Shown here piece by piece: positions 1 through 5,626 of a stretch of 7,676 nt of DNA. Numbering within the stretch: the stretch's first letter is position 1; each line of letters begins with the position of its first letter. Both the position numbers and the translations under genes were made by a program. Location: assembly GCA_026709725.1 (NCBI GenBank), contig JAPOSK010000260.1:1-7676 (forward strand), in the 5' to 3' direction. Below the pieces are notes generated by a model. That model was not told where the DNA came from, did no database searches, and saw nothing but the letters and a program-made list of their open reading frames with translations. Origin of the DNA: Paracoccaceae bacterium. Lineage in GTDB: Bacteria > Pseudomonadota > Alphaproteobacteria > Rhodobacterales > Rhodobacteraceae.

Positions 1-179
1 TCCGGGCGGGCCCGTGTCCGGGCGCGGACCGGCGTCCGGCCATGGCGGGCGGTCCCCATCGGATGATGTCAAGGCAATGGGCCGGCGATGCGTGTGGTGG
101 CTTCGCGCAGCACGGCCGAGGCCGGCCCCGCACCCTGATTGACACATCATGGCACCCGCACCCCGGGCAGGAGGAGCCC

Positions 180-211
180 GGGGGTGACGGGATGGGGATG
201 AGGGGTGGGGG
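180..211 (+). other. G-tract cluster (potential G-quadruplex)
   Basis: Five runs of three or more G occur at about 180-184, 189-191, 194-197, 202-205 and 207-211, separated by 1 to 4 bases. This fits the G3+N1-7 rule for an intramolecular G-quadruplex on the plus strand. It is a motif match only. In such GC-rich DNA it may be compositional. Confidence 0.45.
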
Positions 212-305
212 TGGTCGGTGACGACCGGGCCGATGGCGGCCCCATGGGTTCATGGACATCCCCCGGGGGCCGGGCCGGATGCCGGCGTCGGCGAAGCCCA
301 TCGCT

Positions 306-341
306 GTCATGCAGGGTCGGGCCGTCATGCAGGGTCGGGCC
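306..341. repeat. Perfect 18-bp tandem duplication
   Basis: The 18-bp unit GTCATGCAGGGTCGGGCC occurs twice back to back, at 306-323 and 324-341, with no mismatch. It lies in the non-coding GC-rich tract. A length divisible by three would keep any reading frame open, but no gene is recognised here. Confidence 0.9.
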
Positions 342-817
342 GCCGAGGATGCCGTGCGCCTCGGCATGGATCCCGGTCCCTCATCATGGGGTCGGGCGGA
401 CCCGGCCACCCGGGGCGCGGGCCCATCCCCAAAGTGTCCATCGGGGGTGATGGGCCGCCATCATGGCGTCCCCGTCAGGTCCGGACGGTTGGGCGGCGGT
501 CCCGGCCGTCCGTGACCGGCCCGGGGACCCTGCCCCCGGCGCCGACAGGCGGCAGGTGAGGGGGACGGCGGGGACGGGGCGGTGCGTGGCACCGGGCATC
601 GCCCCCGCCGCGTGAGCGCTGGAAGGCGACGGTCCCGGAGTCGCGGCCGATGGCAGCCCCATCCCATGGCGGCAGGGGACCTGCCCCGGGAGGCGGGCGC
701 ACGGCGGCGGCGTGTGCCGTCATGCCGGAGGGGGTGGGCCCGATGGACGGGGACGGGTCATCCAGGGCCCCGCCGGTCCATGACCGGGCGGAGCCCCATC
801 ATGACAGTGAGGACGGA

Positions 818-850
818 GGCGCCAGGGCGGAGCGGGTCCGCCCTGGCGCC
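818..850. other. Perfect 13-bp-stem hairpin
   Basis: GGCGCCAGGGCGG (818-830) and its exact reverse complement (838-850) flank a 7-base loop. The stem is almost all G:C and would be very stable in RNA from either strand. No T-run follows on either side, so it is not a canonical intrinsic terminator. A rho-type pause site, an attenuator or a structural boundary before the gene cassette are all possible. Confidence 0.6.
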
Positions 851-897
851 TTGCAGGCAGCGGTGAACCATGCGGTCGTCTCTGCTGATGTCCGTTG

Positions 898-928
898 CAT
901 GCCGATCCGCATGATGCGGAACGGCATG
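898..928. promoter_or_regulatory. 31-bp near-perfect palindrome, possible operator
   Basis: The dyad is centred on base 913: CATGCCG-A-TCCGCAT-G-ATGCGGA-A-CGGCATG. The only break in symmetry is the A/A pair at 905 and 921. It ends 53 bases before the GTG of the small ORF at 982 and about 190 bases before the 141-residue gene, where a regulator of the cassette would be expected to bind. It could instead be a cruciform or RNA hairpin. I see no convincing -35/-10 pair around it. Confidence 0.4.
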
Positions 929-981
929 GCATGAGATCGGGATGGGGGTCAGGTGTGTCTTGTCGATAGGGGGAGAGTGCA

Positions 982-1137
982 GTGAATCAGTATGGAAATT
1001 CTGGGAAAAATGGTTCCTGGCGACGGATTCGGGCAATTCGTTCATTGATTTGGCAGGTCAATTTCTGCTTGCACCGACAACCCAATTTTGGCAATAGGAC
1101 CGACCTCTGGAGGTGGCACCATGAAACATATGCTTGA
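982..1137 (+). CDS. Possible small basic protein, 51 aa
   Basis: This small frame starts with GTG and is preceded by a strong Shine-Dalgarno-like GGGGGAG, with GGAG at 972-975 six bases before the start. An in-frame TAG lies just upstream at 967-969, which fixes the start region. The product is 51 residues, rich in Arg, Trp and Asn, starts VNQYGNSGKNGSWRR and has no signal peptide, membrane segment or motif I recognise. Its last 17 bases overlap the start of the 141-residue gene, an arrangement typical of translational coupling. I cannot tell a real small protein from a leader peptide or a chance frame. Confidence 0.4.
   Translation: MNQYGNSGKNGSWRRIRAIRSLIWQVNFCLHRQPNFGNRTDLWRWHHETYA
1109..1114 (+). 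promoter_or_regulatory. Shine-Dalgarno site fixing the start at 1121
   Basis: GGAGGT, a near-consensus ribosome binding site, lies six bases before ATG 1121. It argues for that ATG over the in-frame candidate start at 1088, which would place the site inside the coding sequence. Confidence 0.75.
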
Positions 1138-1546
1138 TATATCTGAATTCCTGGTTGCCTGCTGGGCACTGGTTGACAGGGGAAACAGGATTCCAACATC
1201 ACATGGCATCCTAGACCGTGCACTCAAAGAGGCCGTTGATAACGACGCCTGCCCTTCTTGGGTCAGGGATGGACTCAATTTTGTGGATTCACGCATTGGC
1301 TTGCAGTGTATTGAATTGCCAGCCCTCCTGGACTGGGCCCAGCGTGCGCAACTGACAAGTGCGCCGAACCCATCGTATCAATCAGCACAGATTGAGGTCA
1401 GCAAAGAAGCGGCGGCGAGGCTGGTGCAGGATCTTGGTGTTGATGTGGAAGATGCCAGACATTGGGGAGTTGTTTTGCATCAATACGCGGAAAGTGCCAG
1501 AAATTCATCATATCCCGATCATGTCATGGCCATTGAGGACTACTGA
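1121..1546 (+). CDS. Hypothetical protein, 141 aa, first clear gene of HD-nuclease cassette
   Basis: I do not recognise this protein. From ATG 1121 it is 141 residues, starts MKHMLDISEFLVACWALVDRG and looks soluble, mixed alpha-helical and mildly acidic, with no signal peptide or transmembrane stretch. It contains three cysteines but no spaced metal-binding cluster, and no nuclease, kinase or HTH motif is evident. Its C-terminal half (around residues 90-120) is rich in Ala, Glu and Val with a helical look. It stops at TGA 1544-1546, 46 bases before the TTG that opens the HD-nuclease frame and 67 before the alternative CTG, so the two are probably co-transcribed. Base composition matches the HD-nuclease gene rather than the upstream tract, suggesting the pair moved together. 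By context it may be an accessory or regulatory partner; that is inference. Confidence 0.7.
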   Translation: MKHMLDISEFLVACWALVDRGNRIPTSHGILDRALKEAVDNDACPSWVRDGLNFVDSRIGLQCIELPALLDWAQRAQLTSAPNPSYQSAQIEVSKEAAARLVQDLGVDVEDARHWGVVLHQYAESARNSSYPDHVMAIEDY

Positions 1547-1592
1547 CACACGTTTATGACTTTCCGTTATGGCCTCGTAGCAGCACAAATGA

Positions 1593-2693
1593 TTGGGTAT
1601 CGGGAGATATCCCCTGACAGATCCCAATAAAATACGGTCTGAGATAAAAGAGTCGGCACCTGCACTCTGGGAGGCGTTCGAGAATCTTGCGGGCGGCTGG
1701 CTTGAACCAGTCCTTGAACGGCTGGAAACACCCCGGTCACATGCAGCCTATCCCAAGACATTCAACGACCCGATCTGGGGTGTCATCGAACTCATGCCAT
1801 GGGAAACCATCTTGCTGGATTCCCCACTGCTCCAACGACTGCGCGGTGTTCGTCAGCTCGGAATGGCGCATTTGGTCTATCCAGGAGCAGGGCATGATCG
1901 CCTTGAACATACGCGGGGAGTGGTCGAAGCTGCTGAACGCATGATCCGTGCTCTTGAGAGAAATGCGGATTTCAGAAGACGTTTTGGGTCAGATCGCGAC
2001 CGGAACGTTCCAGAGGTCAGCACTATGGACCGTTGCGCCACTCGACTTGCCGCCTTGTTGCATGATATCGGCCATGGCCCATTCAGTCATGCAACAGAAC
2101 AGCTGATCGAGGTTCATCACTGGACAGACTTTGAAAAAGTCAAGTCCATTCTGCGCAAGCATTTCGAGGGAGTCACATCAATTGCTCCGGCCGAGGTGAT
2201 CGCGGTGATGATTGTGTTGAGCCGCACAATGCGCAAAGTCCTTACCCATGCCGAATTCGGCACTGGTGTTGACAGGCCTTCATGTCTTCCCCAAACCATC
2301 GCCGCCCGCATTCTGGGTTCCCGAAGCTGCCTTGATGCAGGATATCTCTCCGGCATTATCAGTGGGCCAGTGGATGCGGACAAGCTTGACTATATTGCCC
2401 GCGACTGCCACCATTCCGGGCTTTCTCTTGGCATTGATCTGACAAGATTAATCAGAAAGCTTGAGGTCGTTGTTGTCAATGAGGGGAATGCCCCGAATGC
2501 TGACCTGAGGGAGCGGGCGCTGCAATCGGAGAGCGGGCGCTGCAATCGGAGAGCGGGCGATTTTATGACATCGGGATATCACAAACCGGCCTGGGTTCAT
2601 ACGAACAACTCATCATTGCCCGTGTCCTGCTTTATGATCGACTCTATTACCACCAGAAGATCCGCACTGCAGAGGCAATGCTTCGATGCTTGA
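1593..2693 (+). CDS. 5' part: HD-domain phosphohydrolase, truncated by frameshift
   Basis: This is the HD half as it stands in the sequence, 366 codons from TTG 1593. The HD metal-binding residues His106, His157, Asp158 and Asp263 are all present, as are His161 and His166 in the HDIGHGPFSH segment. After about residue 316 the frame enters the second repeat copy and reads about 50 unrelated residues to TGA 2691-2693, so the C-lobe is lost. The start is uncertain. TTG 1593 directly follows an in-frame TGA, while CTG 1614 has GGGAG seven bases upstream and begins LTDPNKIRSEIKE, which looks like a natural N-terminus (possibly an ATG changed to CTG). If translated alone, the truncated HD domain may not fold or oligomerise as in SAMHD1. 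Confidence 0.6.
   Translation: MGIGRYPLTDPNKIRSEIKESAPALWEAFENLAGGWLEPVLERLETPRSHAAYPKTFNDPIWGVIELMPWETILLDSPLLQRLRGVRQLGMAHLVYPGAGHDRLEHTRGVVEAAERMIRALERNADFRRRFGSDRDRNVPEVSTMDRCATRLAALLHDIGHGPFSHATEQLIEVHHWTDFEKVKSILRKHFEGVTSIAPAEVIAVMIVLSRTMRKVLTHAEFGTGVDRPSCLPQTIAARILGSRSCLDAGYLSGIISGPVDADKLDYIARDCHHSGLSLGIDLTRLIRKLEVVVVNEGNAPNADLRERALQSESGRCNRRAGDFMTSGYHKPAWVHTNNSSLPVSCFMIDSITTRRSALQRQCFDA
2511..2559. repeat. 20-bp tandem duplication causing the frameshift
   Basis: The unit GAGCGGGCGCTGCAATCGGA occurs at 2511-2530 and 2531-2550, and its first nine bases recur at 2551-2559, all without mismatch. One unit is 20 bp, not a multiple of three, so the extra copy shifts the reading frame of the HD-nuclease gene. 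With one copy the protein reads RERALQSESGRFYDIGISQT across the junction, in frame with the 3' part. Short perfect tandem repeats can expand and contract by replication slippage. Confidence 0.95.
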
Positions 2694-4090
2694 TAGGTCT
2701 TGCCGAAAAGGAGCGGGGGCAACCGTTCGCAATTGAGGAATTCTTCACCGGAATCACAGATGATATCTTTGTCGGAACCGTTGGTGGAATCTTCAGGATC
2801 AAGGAGTTCAAGGGCGGTGGCAAGCGGTCTCGTGTTTTTGCTGGCATGCTGCATGATCGACGCATCCATTACCGGGCTTTTGCCTTTGCAGCACGGTATT
2901 TGAAGGGGCTCGGGAGTTTATCTGACAAGGAGCAACGTGACACGCGGGCACGCTTGTGGCGTAAACCATTAAGGGAACTGTCATCACATGCGGGATGTGA
3001 AGCAATGGCAGAGAAAATATTCAAGAAGGCCAAAAAGCTTTCCGAGAACGTGCCTGAACTGACCGACTTCGGACGCAACTTGCGGCGGGAGCATATCCTC
3101 CTCGACCTGCCCCTCAATGATGCTGTTGTTCGTGGCGGCGACATCCTCACACGGACTGATGGCGGCCACATTGGAACACCGAATCTCTTCTTCGATCCCG
3201 AGAAATGGTCGCAAGCCTATGAACACCAGAAACAGTGCGGATTTGTATTCACTCCACGAAAACATGTTCCTGTTGTTGCCCTTGCTTCGCGCATTGTTTT
3301 CTACGAATCATTCAGGATTGTCATGGATATCCAGGCCGAGCGTGCCGCGAAAGTGTCCAATGTGGTCAAGGATGAATGGGTGGTTGCCGCCCGGGATGCC
3401 AAGTTTTGCAGCCCTGAATGCATGGAAATGTTGACCAACAACAGCCAATCAAGGTTTGTCAGGTTCCAAGCAAATGATTTTGAGGTGCCTCAGGGTTGGT
3501 CAAATCATGACCCCGGCATTCGGGAGCACCTTGCCAACGACCTGAACACTTCCCTTCCATCCGGCCTTGTGGCATCATCACACGCAGCAGTCGCGAAAGC
3601 CATTGGTGACTTTTCCTCATTGGTTCAAATGATTGAAGAGACAGGAACGTTTGTCGGGAACACCCGACCGTCTGAATCAAGTGCACAACGCGTAATCAAG
3701 CAACATCTTGTTTCCCGGGGTGTTGATGTCGATGAGGGAACTGAAATGGCTGGTGGAGAAACCGATCTTGTCGTTTATGACAAGATTGTTGTCGAGATTA
3801 AGGTTTCGAGCAAGTCCAACCCATTCAACGGCCCTCCCCATGCTTCCTGGCAAGCTCGCCGGTACAGTATCTCTCTTTGCACAAATGTGACATTCGTCGT
3901 TATGGTGTACCGACCAGGAAGCGAAGCAGACCTGCACATGCCCCCGAAACGGGTTGGTATACTTGAACTCAGGGATGTCCCGGAAGAACGGTGTGAAGTG
4001 CGTTTTGCGATCCCATGGGGCGCAGGCGTTCCATCAGCTGCTAAGGCCTCGCCTGGCAGCAATATCGACAAGTCCCTTCCTGACAATTAA
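2678..4090 (+). CDS. 3' part: C-lobe plus PD-(D/E)XK nuclease domain
   Basis: This frame is open from 2504 and its first ATG is at 2678, giving 470 residues. That ATG has no good ribosome binding site and lies inside the restored gene, so it is probably not a true start. The coding match begins earlier, at RFYDIGISQT (from 2558). Residues 1-230 look like the C-terminal region that follows the HD fold in SAMHD1-type proteins. Residues about 333-395 carry the nuclease core: a helix with Glu333, GGETD with Asp363, VVEIKV with Glu373 and Lys375, then WQARRY with Gln392. Nearby Cys244 and Cys248 (CSPEC) form only a single CxxxC pair, too little to call a zinc site. It ends at TAA 4088-4090. Confidence 0.6.
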   Translation: MLRCLIGLAEKERGQPFAIEEFFTGITDDIFVGTVGGIFRIKEFKGGGKRSRVFAGMLHDRRIHYRAFAFAARYLKGLGSLSDKEQRDTRARLWRKPLRELSSHAGCEAMAEKIFKKAKKLSENVPELTDFGRNLRREHILLDLPLNDAVVRGGDILTRTDGGHIGTPNLFFDPEKWSQAYEHQKQCGFVFTPRKHVPVVALASRIVFYESFRIVMDIQAERAAKVSNVVKDEWVVAARDAKFCSPECMEMLTNNSQSRFVRFQANDFEVPQGWSNHDPGIREHLANDLNTSLPSGLVASSHAAVAKAIGDFSSLVQMIEETGTFVGNTRPSESSAQRVIKQHLVSRGVDVDEGTEMAGGETDLVVYDKIVVEIKVSSKSNPFNGPPHASWQARRYSISLCTNVTFVVMVYRPGSEADLHMPPKRVGILELRDVPEERCEVRFAIPWGAGVPSAAKASPGSNIDKSLPDN

Positions 4091-4398
4091 GCGCCCCACT
4101 TCCAGTCTGAGGTGCAGCACCCCCGGGTCCAACCGGAGTAAGGGCGGAGCCCACACGGAGTGATGACCCCAGAGCAGGACGGTCACCTGCTTGGCGATAA
4201 AATTGACCAAGAGGAGCGAAATTGGGTGCTGGCGGGTGCGCCGCCGCCAAACACACTCCTTGATCACAGCCTTGGTACGGCTGATTGGGTCTTTCCTGAA
4301 GACTGCTTCCTTTCCTGCCCCGGGGCAATCATATTGTCCTCATGCCACTGTGACAGTTTCTGTCCGATCTGGCTCCGAGACCCAATAGGGAGGATGAC
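4091..4398. other. Intergenic region between convergent genes
   Basis: About 300 bases separate the HD-nuclease stop from the antitoxin stop, which face each other. I find no supportable gene and no clear T-tailed terminator hairpin. ATTGGGTCT (4284-4292) and AGACCCAAT (4378-4386) are inverted copies, but far apart and short enough to be chance. The first part (4090-4160) resembles non-coding tails of insertion sequences in style, but I cannot identify an element. Confidence 0.5.
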
Positions 4399-4779
4399 TC
4401 ACGCAGAGGTTCCAGTCGAGGATGTGGATGTGACATCCAGACTCACCTGATCGTAAGGAACCCATGGCACCAGCCTCCCGCGCTCTCCTTTGGTCAACTC
4501 GGCCAATCCGTAGTGCGATATTGTCTTCAGTGTCCGCGAGAGGTTCGATTGACTCCGTCCGGCAAGTTCTGCCAATTCCGTGAGCGAGCCCGGTTTCTCC
4601 TGTGCGATCATTGCCAAGAGTTCGCGATTGCGCGCAGACAGTACCATTGCAAAGCTTTCGATAGAGATAAACCTGATCTTTGGCTCGTCCTTGTCAATCG
4701 AGTGTTCCCCGCGGGCAATTGCCATCGTGCGTACCTTCATCCGGCTACAGTCCGCTATGCATATCTTCAAGATTTTCAT
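4399..4779 (-). CDS. HTH antitoxin / DNA-binding protein, TumA (HVO_A0114) type
   Basis: The 126-residue product from ATG 4779 begins MKILKICIADCSRMKVRTMA. It carries the family hallmarks: KVRTMAIARGE near the N-terminus, FISIESFAMVLSARNRELL, and a MarR-like winged helix-turn-helix in SLTELAELAGRSQSNLSRTL followed by YGLAELTKGERGRLVP (wing). Such proteins are the antitoxin and probable autorepressor of TumE-type toxin-antitoxin pairs. AAAGGG seven bases upstream supports this start. The same frame is open further upstream, through the toxin gene, giving a continuous 171-codon ORF from ATG 4914; the portion before 4779 is toxin sequence rather than antitoxin. The fold and DNA-binding helix look intact. 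The family call is made from memory of conserved motifs and not by search. Confidence 0.75.
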   Translation of the reverse strand: MKILKICIADCSRMKVRTMAIARGEHSIDKDEPKIRFISIESFAMVLSARNRELLAMIAQEKPGSLTELAELAGRSQSNLSRTLKTISHYGLAELTKGERGRLVPWVPYDQVSLDVTSTSSTGTSA

Positions 4780-5141
4780 TCGGGTGCCCTTTTCTTTCAA
4801 CACATGATCCACTTCCGGCCAAAAGTCCTTGAGCAGTGTCGCGGCGTCCTTGTCACCATGGGGCCCGATTGATCGTAGTCTGTGCCGATGATCATTCGTA
4901 TGGCGCATACACATTCCCGGTCCGTGTCGCTCCCGAACCGGATGAGCGTTGTCAAATCCAACAAGCCTCTCGCCGTTCGGAACATGGAGCGTTAACAGTA
5001 GCGCAGCCCATGCGGGCGTTGCGGCGTGAGAGCCGTACGCAACACGATAAACTTCACCCAGTATCCTTTATCATCCAAGAACAATGTCTGCCCGTGAAGA
5101 TCAAGCAAGGTATCCGGCGCGGGATAGCGGTCAGGCGTCAT
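4780..5141 (-). pseudogene. TumE-family toxin (DUF6516-like), frameshifted
   Basis: From ATG 5141 the frame reads MTPDRYPAPDTLLDLHGQTL, then FLDDKGYWVKFIVLRTALTP and RPHGLRYC before a TAA near 4994. The neighbouring frame immediately continues with LTLHVPNGERLVGFDNAHPV, then TNDHRHR and DAATLLKDFWPEVDHVLKEK. Inserting one C to read TAC-TCG-TTA-ACG at about 4997-5000 joins them as HGLRYSLTLHVPNGERLVGF, the usual order in TumE toxins (DNA..DHRHR..LLxDFxxEVDxVLKEKG). The gene would be about 120 codons. There is no stop between toxin and antitoxin. CGA-ATG-AAA at the junction differs by one A from a classic ATGA overlap, so a second small indel is possible. No clear ribosome binding site precedes ATG 5141. 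As written, no full toxin would be made. Confidence 0.7.
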
Positions 5142-5152
5142 TATTATTACAT

Positions 5153-5171
5153 GTTATCACATTCTGATAAC
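5153..5171. promoter_or_regulatory. 19-bp inverted repeat, likely TA operator
   Basis: GTTATCA (5153-5159) and TGATAAC (5165-5171) are perfect inverted repeats around a five-base centre. The site lies 11 to 30 bases upstream of the toxin ATG at 5141 (minus strand), in an AT-rich pocket that also holds TAATAATA. This is the expected place for an autoregulatory antitoxin to bind. The site is seen; its use by the HTH protein is inference. Confidence 0.5.
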
Positions 5172-5557
5172 TGAAGGACGGGGTGGATCGCTGGCCCAAC
5201 TCCGCCCAAGAGAGCAAATTTTGCCGCTGGAGGCAAGAGGCGCCCATGCGCCCCGGTGCCTATCAATCGGACACGCGTTGTGCAGCCTCTCCGTTTCCAC
5301 CACTGATGAACTGCAATGCCCTGGGACTGTCAAGTCCATGGGCTCTTCCCTGGGAAATCCACACTCGCTGCCTGTCATACCAGAAAAAGCCGGATACTTC
5401 GGCCGCGCAGCAACCACCTGCACTTCCCGCACAATGTGCGCTGCGGTCTGACCGGTTCATAATCTTCAGGTCAACACCGGCCTGAGTGCGAAATTCAACC
5501 GGATCAGGATGAGTGCGGCCACAGGACGATCACGCTGATGCGCCAGTTGCGGAACTC
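5172..5557. other. Intergenic region without a recognised gene
   Basis: No frame on either strand gives a product with recognisable motifs, a good start site or a convincing composition. The frames of about 90-100 codons here overlap one another on both strands and look like chance. The stretch probably marks a deletion or insertion junction between the gmd operon and the TA module. Confidence 0.45.
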
Positions 5558-5608
5558 TCAGGAAAATTGCAGCAGCACGCCGCCGCCCCTTATGAGAACG
5601 CGGGTCAT
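5558..5608 (-). pseudogene. Possible 5' stub of an SDR/epimerase gene after gmd
   Basis: Eighteen bases after the gmd stop, ATG 5608 opens a 16-codon frame reading MTRVLIRGGGVLLQFS and then TGA. The first ten residues resemble the MTRVLITGGGGF nucleotide-binding start of nucleotide-sugar reductases such as Rmd or Fcl, which often follow gmd, with Arg where Thr is expected. After that the match ends. It may be the remnant of such a gene lost by deletion. The match is very short and may be chance. Confidence 0.2.
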
Positions 5609-5626
5609 GCGGTCACGGCAAGCACA

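Larger units (their letters stand above)
1..950. other. GC-rich stretch with no supportable gene
   Basis: This stretch is strongly GC-rich, clearly more so than the sequence from about 980 onward. Every open frame in it is an overlapping GC-rich frame with low-complexity Pro/Arg/Gly/Ala translation, no recognisable domain and no convincing ribosome binding site. It contains many short recurring words such as CATCATGG and CCCATC, plus the G-tract cluster, tandem duplication, hairpin and palindrome listed separately. It is best read as a long intergenic or degenerate region. A diverged pseudogene cannot be excluded. Confidence 0.6.
1593..4090 (+). pseudogene. SAMHD1-like HD phosphohydrolase fused to PD-(D/E)XK nuclease, split by 20-bp duplication
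   Basis: Two overlapping ORFs together form one gene. Removing one copy of the 20-bp repeat at 2511-2559 joins them into a single frame of 826 codons including the stop (about 825 aa). The N-terminal part matches the SAMHD1/dGTPase-type HD family: QRLRGVRQLG (81-90), EHTRG with metal His106, LLHDIGHGPFSH with His157-Asp158, and DADKLDYIARDCHHSG with Asp263, very like the DVDKWDYFARDCHH of human SAMHD1. A long middle region follows. Near residues 715-730 of the restored protein, GGETDLVV then VVEIKV gives the D...ExK core of a PD-(D/E)XK nuclease, followed by WQARRY. HD enzymes of this family hydrolyse dNTPs; PD-(D/E)XK domains usually cut DNA. The combination suggests phage defence, which is inference. 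As written, the gene is frameshifted; slippage, decay and assembly error are all possible. Confidence 0.8.

Noticed and set aside
205..1045. Several overlapping open frames of 60-95 codons on both strands in the GC-rich tract
   Set aside because: They overlap one another in many frames, translate to low-complexity Pro/Arg/Gly/Ala sequence, and lack domains or ribosome binding sites. This is typical of GC-rich non-coding DNA.
1051..1100. Possible promoter TTGCAC with a 17-base spacer upstream of the 141-aa gene
   Set aside because: The -10 candidate CAATAG matches the consensus poorly, and the site would lie inside the small ORF. It is not supportable by eye.
4284..4386. 9-bp inverted repeat ATTGGGTCT/AGACCCAAT as possible element ends
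   Set aside because: The arms are short and 85 bases apart. A pair like this is not rare in a few hundred bases, and nothing element-like lies between them.
4080..4400. Remnant of an insertion sequence between the two gene groups
   Set aside because: The style of the sequence recalls non-coding tails of some insertion elements, but no transposase fragment, clear terminal inverted repeats or target duplication can be shown. A search against an IS database would decide.
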